DNA from: Saprospirales bacterium | GTDB lineage: Bacteria > Bacteroidota > Bacteroidia > Chitinophagales > Saprospiraceae | NCBI GenBank assembly: GCA_016719895.1 | Contig: JADJYG010000012.1 | Coordinates: 162,219 to 226,218, forward strand | Length of the DNA: 64,000 bases | Reading direction: 5' to 3' | Shown: positions 45,130 through 53,915 of the stretch, in pieces | How positions within the stretch are numbered: the first letter of the stretch is position 1 | Layout of the letters: each line of letters begins with the position of its first letter | Notes under the pieces: model-generated | The model's database searches: none | What the model saw: the letters and a program-made list of their open reading frames with translations, nothing else | Told to the model about the DNA's origin: nothing | Translations under genes and position numbers: made by a program

Positions 45130-47265
45130 TTACCGCAACAAAGTCACATTTCCTTTCTTTTCGGCAGTACTGCCGCCCCGGCAACGCACCCGCATATAAT
45201 AACCGTATGTCTCAACCGGCTGGTCCTCTCCCTTGAATGTTCCGTCCCAGGCGCCATCCGGGTCGGTGGTTTCAAATATTTTTTGGCCCCAGCGGTTGTA
45301 CACGGCCCAATATATTTCTTCCACAAAGCGGCTCTCCAGCCGGAGCAGGTCGTTTTCGCCGTCGCCATTGGGGGAAAAGCCCGTTGGGAAAAAAAGAAAG
45401 GGCTCTTCGCAGTTGGGGTAAAGTACAGTAATCGTGACGCTCCGTTCCAACACACATCCTCCATTCAGCTGAATACTAGCGGTATAGGTAGTGGTGGTGT
45501 TGGGTATAGCCACCGGCCGAAGCGTATTTGCCTTTATTAATGAAGTGAACGGCGACCAATTGACCATCCCGTTGCCGGGAAAATAGGCCTCCAGTTGTGA
45601 ACTATCGCCCAAATATATGGTAGTTGGCATAGCCGACAGGGTGAGTGCGCTGGTATCAAATACCGATACTGTTACCATCCCTTCATACGTGCAGCCGGCA
45701 TTTGTGATGGTCACCAGGTAATCGGTCGTTTCCAGCGGGAAAGCGAAAGGCGAAGCAGCCGTCGAATCAGAAAGGCCGGCCGGCGGCGCCCAGGAGTACA
45801 AATACCCGTCAATCCCGCCGGAATTCAGCCGCACGCTATCGCCCAAACAAATGGCCAATTCGCCGATCAGGCTATCCACCCGGGGAATGGGCGCATTAAA
45901 CTGTTTGACAAGGGTATCGCGGCATCCGCCTGCAGACATGACAACGAGCGTAAGTTTATAACTCCCGGGTTTTTTCACCAGGAAGGAGGGATTTTGCAGG
46001 GTAGATTGGACGTTAAAACCGCTGGAACCGGTAAGCCGCCACAACCACGATGCCACGCCATACACCGAATCCATACTTTTGTCGAAGGCCTGGATCAACA
46101 AACCATTGTTGTCGCAGGAGGGCAATTCATATACCATACCGGCATTGATATGAAGCGCCCCGATGTGAATGAGCTGAAACATAGTATCCGCACAAGGCAA
46201 ACCCGGCGCCGTGATCAAGGCGACGGTATACGTGCCGGTATCGGGAAATTGGAACATGGGCGACCGCTCCGTAGTCGTGAGCGAAAGGTTGTCCGGCCAG
46301 TCAAAATACCAGCGCGAATCTGGTACGTTGCTTTGGTTAATAAATTTAATGGCCTCGTTTTCACACCCGCCGCCTGGTGCAAAAAAAGCCGCCGTTGGCA
46401 CGCCGCAATCGGCAACATTGTACTGGAAATCGCGCCGGGTTGTTGAAATCAGGTCATTATTCCGGTATTCATCCACGCAAACACCTACGACAAAGTTGCC
46501 AATAGTATTGGGTATTCCGGTTATAAACCCGGAGTTCGGGTTAATGGCCAGGGGTTGGCCGCCCAGCACATTAGACAAGTTGTAGGGCGGATCGTTCCAG
46601 ATAATTTCCGGGTAGGGTCCTTTTCGGGGCGGGACGGGTTGTGGCATCACGGAGTCGGGGCCATTCAATGGCGTGCAAAGCCGGTAAACAAGCGAATCGC
46701 CGTCCGCATCAGCAGCGCTATGATCGAAATTGATCGGCTCATGTACACAGATCGCCACCGGCGGCCACTTGTTGAAAACAGCGCTGTTGTTACACTCCAG
46801 CATCGTCTTTTCCGAAAGGTTGGCTACGATGGAAATACCGGTATTCAAGGGGTCAGGGAGATTCCGGATCAGTTTGTTCCGGCAGCACCGCTGGTATACA
46901 ATGCTATAGCCTCCGGGGCGAAAGCTCAGGTTAACTTCCGTCACATACGTGCTGCGATGCACACATACATTGGGCGGCGCTACCAGGCAGGGATTTTCCA
47001 GGATGATAGGCAACGTGTCATGCGTCATGGCATCCCAGTTTACCGGAATATTGGACACCAGGTTCCAGTTTGCATCGTAAAAACCGATATATGCCGGGTT
47101 ATCGAACCAGGGCACACCGTTGTAACAATCGCGGTACACCGTCAGGCGAATCTCGAACCGGTTGTTGCCGAGGCAGGTATAGGTGATTTCCCCTCCGACG
47201 ATATGGGTCGCCTGGAGGGAGTATCCACCAAGCAAAAGCAACACGAGCAAAAAAAAATGTTTCAT
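45130..47265 (-). CDS. Surface protein paralogous to 42848, with T9SS type B C-terminal domain
   Basis: 711 residues from ATG 47265, giving a signal peptide ending SLQATH and mature start HIVGGEITYTCLG; an upstream start at 47316 would place 17 residues before the signal. The N-terminal domain (VYRDCYNGVPWFDNP, IVYQRCCRNKLIRNL) is homologous to the first part of 42848-45115. The middle carries PKD/Ig-like modules (WRLTGSSGFNVQST, YSWAPPAGLSDST, VNWSPFTSL) and the tail is a type B domain (GFSPNGDGENDLL, YNRWGQKIFETTD, KKGNVTLLR). The two genes end 14 bp apart, tail to tail. Duplication with inversion is the simplest explanation. Confidence 0.9.
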   Translation of the reverse strand: MKHFFLLVLLLLGGYSLQATHIVGGEITYTCLGNNRFEIRLTVYRDCYNGVPWFDNPAYIGFYDANWNLVSNIPVNWDAMTHDTLPIILENPCLVAPPNVCVHRSTYVTEVNLSFRPGGYSIVYQRCCRNKLIRNLPDPLNTGISIVANLSEKTMLECNNSAVFNKWPPVAICVHEPINFDHSAADADGDSLVYRLCTPLNGPDSVMPQPVPPRKGPYPEIIWNDPPYNLSNVLGGQPLAINPNSGFITGIPNTIGNFVVGVCVDEYRNNDLISTTRRDFQYNVADCGVPTAAFFAPGGGCENEAIKFINQSNVPDSRWYFDWPDNLSLTTTERSPMFQFPDTGTYTVALITAPGLPCADTMFQLIHIGALHINAGMVYELPSCDNNGLLIQAFDKSMDSVYGVASWLWRLTGSSGFNVQSTLQNPSFLVKKPGSYKLTLVVMSAGGCRDTLVKQFNAPIPRVDSLIGELAICLGDSVRLNSGGIDGYLYSWAPPAGLSDSTAASPFAFPLETTDYLVTITNAGCTYEGMVTVSVFDTSALTLSAMPTTIYLGDSSQLEAYFPGNGMVNWSPFTSLIKANTLRPVAIPNTTTTYTASIQLNGGCVLERSVTITVLYPNCEEPFLFFPTGFSPNGDGENDLLRLESRFVEEIYWAVYNRWGQKIFETTDPDGAWDGTFKGEDQPVETYGYYMRVRCRGGSTAEKKGNVTLLR

Positions 47266-47430
47266 ACGTGGCGATGTATTTGGCCGCTTTACGCACACAC
47301 ACCGTATGCCGGCCAATGAACCAAAGGCTTTTTCACGTGATTAGAGGTGCCTTAAAGACGTAGCAACCCGGCCGGGCCGCTGCTCAAAGAAACAAACTGG
47401 GCCGGTATTGTCCAAAAAACAAAAACAGGA

Positions 47431-47988
47431 TTACCGGTGCTCTGCAAAATACCGCCACAATGCCGCCGTATGCAAGGCCTGCGCTACCCCACCCGACCGG
47501 AGCATTTCGAGGACCTCCGCCCGGTATAACAAATGCACTGAAATGTCTTCCGTACGTTCCAGCCGTTGGGCCTCCAGCCGTTCGACGCCGGTAGCCAAAA
47601 AGATATGGCACCAATTGTTGTGGGTGCCTGGATTGGCGCAGGAACGAAGCCACAGCTGCCAGTCACCGCCGCCATAGCCGGTTTCCTCCAACAATTCCCG
47701 CCGGGCGCTTACCAGGAGCGGTTCGCCAGGGTCTGCCACGCCGGCGGCTAATTCATAATGGACCAACCCCAGTCCATGCCGGTATTGGCGGATCAGTACA
47801 AACTGGTCCTCCGTGTTAACCGCCAGCACCGACACCCAGTCGGGGTATTCAAACACAAAATAATCGGGTATCTGCGCGCCGTTAGGCAGCCGGACGGCAT
47901 CCTCCCGCAGGATCATATACGGCCGGCGGTCGTAAACATACGCGCGGTTTTCAACCTTCCAGGGCAATGGGTCGGTTACATGGTTCAT
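47431..47988 (-). CDS. Nudix hydrolase (ADP-ribose pyrophosphatase-like)
   Basis: 185 residues. A complete Nudix box G-x5-E-x7-R-E-U-x-E-E-x-G-U lies at residues 83-105 (GVADPGEP, ARRELLEETGY). The preceding QYRHGLGLVHYELAAG resembles ADP-ribose pyrophosphatases (NUDT5/NudF type). They hydrolyse nucleoside diphosphates linked to another moiety. It is separated by about 165 bp from the PKD protein start on the same strand and is divergent from the MFS gene. The substrate is inferred only by resemblance. Confidence 0.88.
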   Translation of the reverse strand: MNHVTDPLPWKVENRAYVYDRRPYMILREDAVRLPNGAQIPDYFVFEYPDWVSVLAVNTEDQFVLIRQYRHGLGLVHYELAAGVADPGEPLLVSARRELLEETGYGGGDWQLWLRSCANPGTHNNWCHIFLATGVERLEAQRLERTEDISVHLLYRAEVLEMLRSGGVAQALHTAALWRYFAEHR

Positions 47989-48120
47989 TTTTTCTGCTTT
48001 TTTAGAATGGTATGACTGGTGGTTGCCGGTTGAAAAGCCGGCAGGTCAGGCGCGCCAAAAATCGGATGAAAATGCCGTAATTTGCCCGCCGGAGCACAGA
48101 ACTTCCGCAATCTGCCGACC

Positions 48121-49356
48121 ATGCAAGAGGAAAAATCCATCCCACTCCTGAATGCTGCCGTGATCGTTGCGGCATTGGGCTATTTTGTCGACATTTATGA
48201 TTTATTGCTGTTTGGTTTTGTCCGGGTAAAAAGCCTGGAAGACCTGGGCTTTTCCGGCCAGGCCCTGACCGATACCGGGATTTCCTTGCTCAACTGGCAA
48301 ATGGCCGGCATGTTGCTCGGCGGCATATTGTGGGGGGTATTGGGCGACAAAAAAGGCCGGGTCCGGGTATTATATTTCTCCATTTTCCTGTACTCCGTCG
48401 CCAATATTTTAAACGGTTTTGCTTCGTCGGCCACAGATTATGCCGCCTTTCGCTTTATAGCGGGGATCGGGTTAGCCGGTGAATTGGGCGCCGGCATCAC
48501 CCTGGTATCGGAAATTATGCCCAGGGAGAAGCGTGGGTATGGCACCATGGTCGTAGCGGCCGTTGGGCTGAGCGGCGCCCTGTTGGCCTGGGTGGTGGAT
48601 TTGTTTTTCCCCTGGCGCATGTGTTTTTTTGTTGGAGGTGGCCTTGGGTTGCTCCTGCTGGTTCTGCGTATCAGCGTCAGCGAGTCGGGTATGTTTCGCC
48701 AAATGCAGGCTGCCGAAGCGGTCAGCCGCGGCAATTTTCTGGCGTTGTTTACACATTGGAACCGGTTTATCCGGTTTGCCCGGTGCCTGCTCATCGGGTT
48801 TCCAACCTGGTTTGTGGTTGGTGTGCTGATTACGCTGGCGCCCGAATTCGGCCAGGCTAAAGGCCTGAGCGGTATCACCGGCGGGAATGCTATTGCAGCC
48901 TGTTATACCGGCCTGATCCTGGGCGATATCAGCTCGGGTTTGCTCAGCCAGTTTTTACGCAGCCGGCTCAAGGTAATGTGGATTTTTCTGGCGGTGGATG
49001 CCTTGGCGGTGGCGTATTATCTCGCCGGAGACTTCGGCACCCCTGCCGCGTTCTACCTGGCGCATTTCTTCCTGGGGTTTTCCGTGGGCTTTTGGGTCAT
49101 TTTTGTAACGATCGGCGCCGAACAGTTCGGCACCAACCTGCGCGCCACGGTGGCCACCTCCGTGCCCAATTTCGCCCGGGGCATGCTGGTCCCCATCGGA
49201 GCGTCGTTCAAATGGCTCAAGGGCGCCGCTGTGGCCGGTGGTGTGTTGCCAGCCGCTGCCATCGTTGGGGCCGTATGCCTGCTTATTGCCTTCGCAGCCC
49301 TGATCGGGATGAAAGAAACCTTCGAGGAAGACCTGAATTATGTAGAGACGATCTGA
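48121..49356 (+). CDS. MFS transporter (sugar/organic anion type)
   Basis: 411 residues from ATG 48121; a TTG-initiated frame 39 bp earlier adds 13 residues unlike the family. Twelve membrane segments are predictable. The loop between helices 2 and 3 has GVLGDKKGRVRVLY, the G-x3-D-x2-G-R-x-R MFS signature, and ELGAGITLVSEIMPREKRGYG matches the PESPR-like region of the sugar/metabolite:proton symporter branch. It probably imports a small organic substrate, which is not identifiable. The following gene, lpdA, has its own promoter box. Confidence 0.85.
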   Translation: MQEEKSIPLLNAAVIVAALGYFVDIYDLLLFGFVRVKSLEDLGFSGQALTDTGISLLNWQMAGMLLGGILWGVLGDKKGRVRVLYFSIFLYSVANILNGFASSATDYAAFRFIAGIGLAGELGAGITLVSEIMPREKRGYGTMVVAAVGLSGALLAWVVDLFFPWRMCFFVGGGLGLLLLVLRISVSESGMFRQMQAAEAVSRGNFLALFTHWNRFIRFARCLLIGFPTWFVVGVLITLAPEFGQAKGLSGITGGNAIAACYTGLILGDISSGLLSQFLRSRLKVMWIFLAVDALAVAYYLAGDFGTPAAFYLAHFFLGFSVGFWVIFVTIGAEQFGTNLRATVATSVPNFARGMLVPIGASFKWLKGAAVAGGVLPAAAIVGAVCLLIAFAALIGMKETFEEDLNYVETI

Positions 49357-49425
49357 GAAACCTGCTGAGCCAACAGAGAATATTTCCCCATCGTCAACCA
49401 TACCATAAATATCCCCGGAAATCGC

Positions 49426-49433
49426 TACCTTTG
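49426..49433 (+). promoter_or_regulatory. -7 box upstream of lpdA
   Basis: TACCTTTG, matching TAnnTTTG, 75 bp before the ATG at 49509. Confidence 0.5.
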
Positions 49434-49508
49434 CCCCGCCTAACCAAATAAAATTTTTACGGTCGGCATTTCTATCCTGCCCTGATTTTTGATTAACGAC
49501 TAGCGCAC

Positions 49509-50909
49509 ATGAACTTTGACCTTATTGTCATCGGCAGCGGCCCGGGCGGCTACGTAGCAGCCATTCGCGCCGCTCAGCTCGGCATGAACGCCGCCATTAT
49601 CGAGCGGGAAAGTCTCGGTGGTATTTGCCTCAATTGGGGTTGCATCCCGACCAAAGCCCTCCTGAAAAGCGCCCAGGTATTCGAATACCTGAGCCATGCC
49701 GCAGATTATGGCATCACGGTAAGTACCAAACCGGAAGCCGATTTTAGCGCCATTATCAAGCGCAGCCGGGGTGTAGCCGAGGGAATGAGCAAAGGGGTTC
49801 AGTTTCTGATGAAAAAGAACAAAATCACCGTCATCAACGGCGCCGGCAAACTGGTCAGCGGACCAAAAGTATCCGTAGCCGACGCCGAAGGTAAAGTAAC
49901 CGAATACACCGCCAGGCATATCATCGTCGCTACCGGAGGCCGGGCCAAAGAACTGCCCAACCTGCCCATCGATGGCAACAAAATCATCGATTACCGGAAA
50001 GCCATGTCGCTCGACAATCAACCCAAGCGTATGGTCGTCGTCGGGGCCGGCGCTATCGGGGTGGAATTCGGATATTTTTACCACACCATCGGTACGGAGG
50101 TGACCATCGTGGAGTTTCTCGAACAAGGGCTCGTGCCGCGTGAAGACGCCGAAATTTCAAAAGAGCTGGCAAAACTCTACAGCCGCAAGGGCATGAAAGT
50201 GTATGGCGGCTGGGCTGTGGAAAGTGTGGATACCTCAGGTAAAGAGATCAAGGTGAACATGAAAAACCGCAAAGACGGTAAATCGGAAACCATTTCTTGC
50301 GACGTGGTGCTCAGCGCAGCCGGTGTGACGCCCAACACCGAGCATATCGGCCTGGAAGACCTGGGCGTTATTACCGACCGCGGCTATATCCAGGTGGATG
50401 ATTTTTACCGCACCAATGTGCCGGGGGTGTATGCCATCGGCGACGTATTGGCAACCCAAGCCCTGGCGCACGTGGCGAGTGCCGAAGGCATCACCTGCGT
50501 GGAGCATATCGCCGGCCTGCAAGTGGAACCGATCGACTATAACAACATCCCTGGCTGCACCTATTGCATCCCGGAAATTGCCTCTGTCGGGTATACCGAA
50601 CAAGCCGCCAAAGAAGCCGGTTATGACATCCTGGTCGGCAAATTCCCCTTCACCGCCTCTGGCAAAGCGAAGGCCGCCGGCACACCGGAAGGGTTCGTCA
50701 AAGTCATTTTTGACAAAAAATACGGCGAATGGCTGGGCGCGCACATGATCGGCGCCAACGTGACGGAAATGATCGCCGAAGTGGTTGCCGCGCGCAAACT
50801 CGAAACTACCGGGCATGAAATCCTGAAATCCATTCACCCACACCCGACCATGAGTGAAGCGGTTATGGAAGCCACTGCCGCAGCCTACGGCGAGGTGATC
50901 CATCTGTAA
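49509..50909 (+). CDS. lpdA: Dihydrolipoyl dehydrogenase (E3)
   Basis: 466 residues. FAD-binding VIGSGPGGYVAAIRAAQLG is at the N-terminus and the redox disulfide is Cys40/Cys45 in GGICLNWGCIPTKA. NAD-binding VVVGAGAIGVEFGYFYHTIG follows, then GDVLATQALAHVASAEG, and the C-terminal active-site pair HPHPTMSEAV with the catalytic His-Glu dyad. It reoxidises dihydrolipoyl groups of pyruvate, 2-oxoglutarate or branched-chain dehydrogenase complexes or glycine cleavage. No E1/E2 gene is adjacent. Element C lies 13 bp after its stop. Confidence 0.95.
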   Translation: MNFDLIVIGSGPGGYVAAIRAAQLGMNAAIIERESLGGICLNWGCIPTKALLKSAQVFEYLSHAADYGITVSTKPEADFSAIIKRSRGVAEGMSKGVQFLMKKNKITVINGAGKLVSGPKVSVADAEGKVTEYTARHIIVATGGRAKELPNLPIDGNKIIDYRKAMSLDNQPKRMVVVGAGAIGVEFGYFYHTIGTEVTIVEFLEQGLVPREDAEISKELAKLYSRKGMKVYGGWAVESVDTSGKEIKVNMKNRKDGKSETISCDVVLSAAGVTPNTEHIGLEDLGVITDRGYIQVDDFYRTNVPGVYAIGDVLATQALAHVASAEGITCVEHIAGLQVEPIDYNNIPGCTYCIPEIASVGYTEQAAKEAGYDILVGKFPFTASGKAKAAGTPEGFVKVIFDKKYGEWLGAHMIGANVTEMIAEVVAARKLETTGHEILKSIHPHPTMSEAVMEATAAAYGEVIHL

Positions 50910-50922
50910 GAGCCGGACGCAT

Positions 50923-51090
50923 CACTAGTGGCGGAGGCACTAAGTTTTGGACAGTTTGAGCAGGTGCTTTTGGGCTGAGACAAGGCGTGACGAGGGAGTG
51001 TAGCGGGCTCTCCATGACCGAGGAACAACGAAGTATCAGACCAAAAGAGACGTTCAAACTGTCTGAAATTTAGTGCCTCCGCCACTAGTG
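50923..51090. repeat. Palindrome-bounded intergenic element C (MITE-like)
   Basis: 168 bp with a perfect 20-bp terminal inverted repeat (50923-50942 and 51071-51090) that continues inward for 17 more positions with three mismatches. The core (about 50968-51050) runs TTTTGG...GAGGGAGTGTAGCGGG...TGACCGAGGAACAA...CCAAAAG, and the same blocks recur in element A and, inverted, in element B. The right arm contains CACTAG, which supplies the last codon and stop of the convergent T9SS gene at 51085. No transposase or open frame inside. Confidence 0.72.
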
Positions 51091-52353
51091 TACGATTATT
51101 TTTTCCGCGCAGTATAATCCGGCGTAGGGGGTGAATACCCGCAACGAATAGACTCCCGGCGTTTGCAGCCCAACCGCAGATAATTCTAATGCGGCTCCCT
51201 GCCAAACCGCCCGCCCGCGGAGATCCCATAGCTCGGCCCGGGCGTCTTCAGGCAACAATTCGTTGGCGAGCATTTGCCGCGCCGAAGGAAACGGGCTGGG
51301 CCCAATATTGCACCGCACAAACTGACTTCCGGCGGGCATTTTTACCGGCAAAAAGACCGGCTGCAGCCACTGTGCAACCTGAAAACTATACAGCCGGGCC
51401 GGCACTGACACCGGTACGCCGAGCACAACGGCGTTCAGGGCTTCATTGGAAATATAACCATACCCGCTTTCCCGGAAACAAATAGCCTCCGTTTGACCTG
51501 AGAAAATGGCCAGGCCGGTCCCAATACGGCGTTTGTTTCCATTAAAAAAATATCCGCCGGAATAATCGAACAACAACCACATAAACAACAGGGCATTATC
51601 GGTGCGGTAACCGCAAAGGGCTAAAACACCCGGACCGGAAATATCCGCACCGGTAATCACACCGTCTGTCGCAAGCGTTTCGCGCCGGCTGGCCTGATAG
51701 GTGCCCACTTCGGCCGGCAGCGTATAATGAACGGTTATTGGTTCGATCCAGTTTTTGGTAAATAAATGCAGGGAATCGCCGCGCCAAACCATGGCTTCAC
51801 AATCGAATGCGGTATGGTTTGGCCCCTGCGGCGAAAAGTCAACCTGGTCTGCATACTGAAAACGGATTTCTTCCACAGCCGTCGCCGGCACCGTTGCGCT
51901 GGAGCCGGCAGGGATAGCAGCGAGGGGGACTTTATAAATGACCAGGTCGGTCCGGTTTCCATTGGCATTATTGCCAAAATCGCCGATATAAAAATATACG
52001 CCATCGAATGCCAGGTCTTCCCAATCTACGTTGGTGGCGCCTCCGATCTCAACTACCTGCAAAATTTGGTTGCTCACCGTATCAATGCGGTATAAAGCCG
52101 GTGCATGGCCGCCGTCATTGTGCGTCCAGAGCGCGCCGTCAGCCATGACCAACCCGGAAGTTTCCAGCACTGCGCTGTTTAATTCAGTTTTGGTATTCAG
52201 GTTGTAAAATGTTTCCGGATAGGTACAACTGCCGTCGTTGAGCATGGCGCCGGCATTATAATTCAACGCTTGCGGATCGGTACAACCGGCCTGAGCCGGG
52301 AGCAGCAGGGGCATGAAACCGAACAGAAGCAAAAAAAAGGTAAAAATTCGCAT
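51085..52353 (-). CDS. Secreted protein with T9SS type A-like tail, unknown function
   Basis: 422 residues from ATG 52353, giving a signal peptide ending LLPAQ. The mature start GCTDPQALNYNAGAM is the short calcium-binding-like motif often seen in Bacteroidota secreted proteins. The middle part (SNQILQVVEIGGATNVDWEDLA, YIGDFGNNANGNR) reads as a beta-propeller. The tail (FPSARQMLANE, AELWDLRGRAVWQG, PGVYSLRVF, CAEKIIVH) is a type A-like T9SS sorting domain. The final histidine and the TAG stop lie within the arm of element C. Longer upstream starts would precede the signal peptide. Confidence 0.82.
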   Translation of the reverse strand: MRIFTFFLLLFGFMPLLLPAQAGCTDPQALNYNAGAMLNDGSCTYPETFYNLNTKTELNSAVLETSGLVMADGALWTHNDGGHAPALYRIDTVSNQILQVVEIGGATNVDWEDLAFDGVYFYIGDFGNNANGNRTDLVIYKVPLAAIPAGSSATVPATAVEEIRFQYADQVDFSPQGPNHTAFDCEAMVWRGDSLHLFTKNWIEPITVHYTLPAEVGTYQASRRETLATDGVITGADISGPGVLALCGYRTDNALLFMWLLFDYSGGYFFNGNKRRIGTGLAIFSGQTEAICFRESGYGYISNEALNAVVLGVPVSVPARLYSFQVAQWLQPVFLPVKMPAGSQFVRCNIGPSPFPSARQMLANELLPEDARAELWDLRGRAVWQGAALELSAVGLQTPGVYSLRVFTPYAGLYCAEKIIVH

Positions 52354-52387
52354 ACAACCGGCAGTAAAAAATTCAGCATATTTCAAA

Positions 52388-52425
52388 TAAAAAAGCGGCG
52401 CAAAGTTGGAAACTCTGTGCCGCTT
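52388..52425 (-). terminator. Rho-independent terminator after the OM barrel gene
   Basis: On the minus strand a GC-rich hairpin (AAAGCGGC pairing with GCCGCTTT, about 18-base loop) is followed by a T-run, about 35 bp after the stop of the 52459-53082 gene. This is a typical intrinsic terminator. It lies close upstream of the next gene on the same strand, so it separates the two transcripts. Confidence 0.7.
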
Positions 52426-52458
52426 TGCCGCCTTATTTTTCAAATAATCCGGCAGGCA

Positions 52459-53082
52459 TTATTTAACCAGGGCAAAGTTTAGCGCCAACACCAGGCGGGC
52501 GGGATTATTCGAAAAATGGTATTCATCGCCGAAAAATGTGATGTGATCGCCATATTTGTTAAAATTACCCTCGTACCGGATATCGGCGGAAATACGGCCG
52601 GTGCCCAGCGTCAGGCCTGCCTGCCAGCCCCAGGTAAATTGCTTCCAACGGGCTCTATAGCCATTAAAATCCGTGAGTTCGGATGTGCTGTTCAGAAAAT
52701 AGTGCCCCACCGGCCCCCCATACAAGCGGATTGGTCCGGCGGTAAAGCCCACCAAAACCGGGATATCCAGGTTTTGGTATTTTTCTGAGCGTACAATTTC
52801 CAGAGCAGAATTTTCGCCGACTTTAAAATCGGTTCGGTTGGAGTTAAAGTTGATTTCCGGTTGTAAAAATACGGTTTGGCCGATGCGAAACCAGGCGCCG
52901 AAATGGGTGCCGAATTTGAGGTCTTTCACCCCAAAATTGAAGGACGTGTCGGCCTGGCCGATGACAATATCCTGCGGATTTTTCAATTGGGTTTGGAGGC
53001 CACCTTTAAGACCAAATGCAAATTGTGCCTGCCCGGCAGCGGCAGTGAAAAGCAGAAAAAATACTACAACAGCGTGTTTCAT
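52459..53082 (-). CDS. Small outer-membrane beta-barrel protein (PorT/OmpA-barrel-like)
   Basis: 207 residues. A signal peptide ends AAAGQAQ, followed by FGLKGGLQTQ and alternating hydrophobic strands (FGTHFGAWFRIGQTVFLQPEINF, shown in part; FTWGWQAGLTLGTGRISADIRYEGNF in part), the pattern of eight-stranded barrels annotated as PorT-family or outer-membrane protein beta-barrel domains. The terminal residues NFALVK are weakly barrel-like. Whether it is PorT of the T9SS cannot be said; PorT is only one member of this broad family. Confidence 0.75.
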   Translation of the reverse strand: MKHAVVVFFLLFTAAAGQAQFAFGLKGGLQTQLKNPQDIVIGQADTSFNFGVKDLKFGTHFGAWFRIGQTVFLQPEINFNSNRTDFKVGENSALEIVRSEKYQNLDIPVLVGFTAGPIRLYGGPVGHYFLNSTSELTDFNGYRARWKQFTWGWQAGLTLGTGRISADIRYEGNFNKYGDHITFFGDEYHFSNNPARLVLALNFALVK

Positions 53083-53266
53083 GTGTGCTTAAGTTTTGTT
53101 GACCAAGAAACGCCCTGGGCAGGAGGATGGTACCGTTGTGCCCGGGAAACGGGAGTGGTTTAACCATTTTTTAATGCAAATATTTAAGAAAATGTAAATT
53201 CAGTAAACCGATATACCGGCATTCGCCAAAGTATTCCGTCAAATCGGTAAAAGCACAAAGAATACG

Positions 53267-53274
53267 TACTTTTG
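53267..53274 (+). promoter_or_regulatory. -7 box upstream of engB
   Basis: TACTTTTG, matching TAnnTTTG, 25 bp before the ATG at 53300. Confidence 0.5.
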
Positions 53275-53299
53275 CAGCCCTCCCATTCAACCAAGCCGC

Positions 53300-53902
53300 A
53301 TGGATATATTTAAAGCCGAATTTGTTTCCAGCTATACGGGGGAAAGCCATTGCCCCAAAGACGGGCGCCCGGAGTTTGCTTTCATTGGCCGGTCCAATGT
53401 TGGAAAATCTTCGCTGATCAATATGCTGACCGGCCGCAAAGGGCTGGCCAAAGTGTCGGGCACGCCCGGCAAAACGCAATTGCTCAACTTTTTTTCCATC
53501 AACGACCGGTGGTACCTGGTGGATCTGCCCGGGTACGGCTATGCAAAGGTGTCGAAAGCCCAGCAAAAAAACCTGGCAGGTATGATTGAAGGATACCTCA
53601 GCCGCCGGACTTCCCTGGCCCTGGCTTTCGTGTTGATCGACGCCAATGTCCCACCCACTAAAATCGACCTGGATTTCATTCATCAACTCGGCGCCCTGGA
53701 AGTACCTTTTGCTATCGCCTTTACGAAAACCGACCGGCAGAAAAAAGGCGATAAAAACAGTAATATTCAGGCCTTTTTGAATGAAATGCATAAATCCTGG
53801 GAAACCCTTCCAGCGTTTTTTCTCACCTCGGCTGTATACCGCACCGGGCGGGCAGAAATCCTGAATTTTATTGAATCCGCCCTCAAAAACATTCCATCCT
53901 AA
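53300..53902 (+). CDS. engB: Ribosome biogenesis GTP-binding protein EngB/YsxC
   Basis: 200 residues, typical length. G1 is GRSNVGKS (30-37), the switch region has GTPGKTQ, G3 is DLPGYG and G4 is TKTDR. EngB helps assemble the large ribosomal subunit. The PlsB-like gene begins 13 bp later on the same strand, so the two are likely co-transcribed from the TACTTTTG promoter 25 bp upstream. Confidence 0.95.
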   Translation: MDIFKAEFVSSYTGESHCPKDGRPEFAFIGRSNVGKSSLINMLTGRKGLAKVSGTPGKTQLLNFFSINDRWYLVDLPGYGYAKVSKAQQKNLAGMIEGYLSRRTSLALAFVLIDANVPPTKIDLDFIHQLGALEVPFAIAFTKTDRQKKGDKNSNIQAFLNEMHKSWETLPAFFLTSAVYRTGRAEILNFIESALKNIPS

Positions 53903-53915
53903 CTCATACCAGGCC

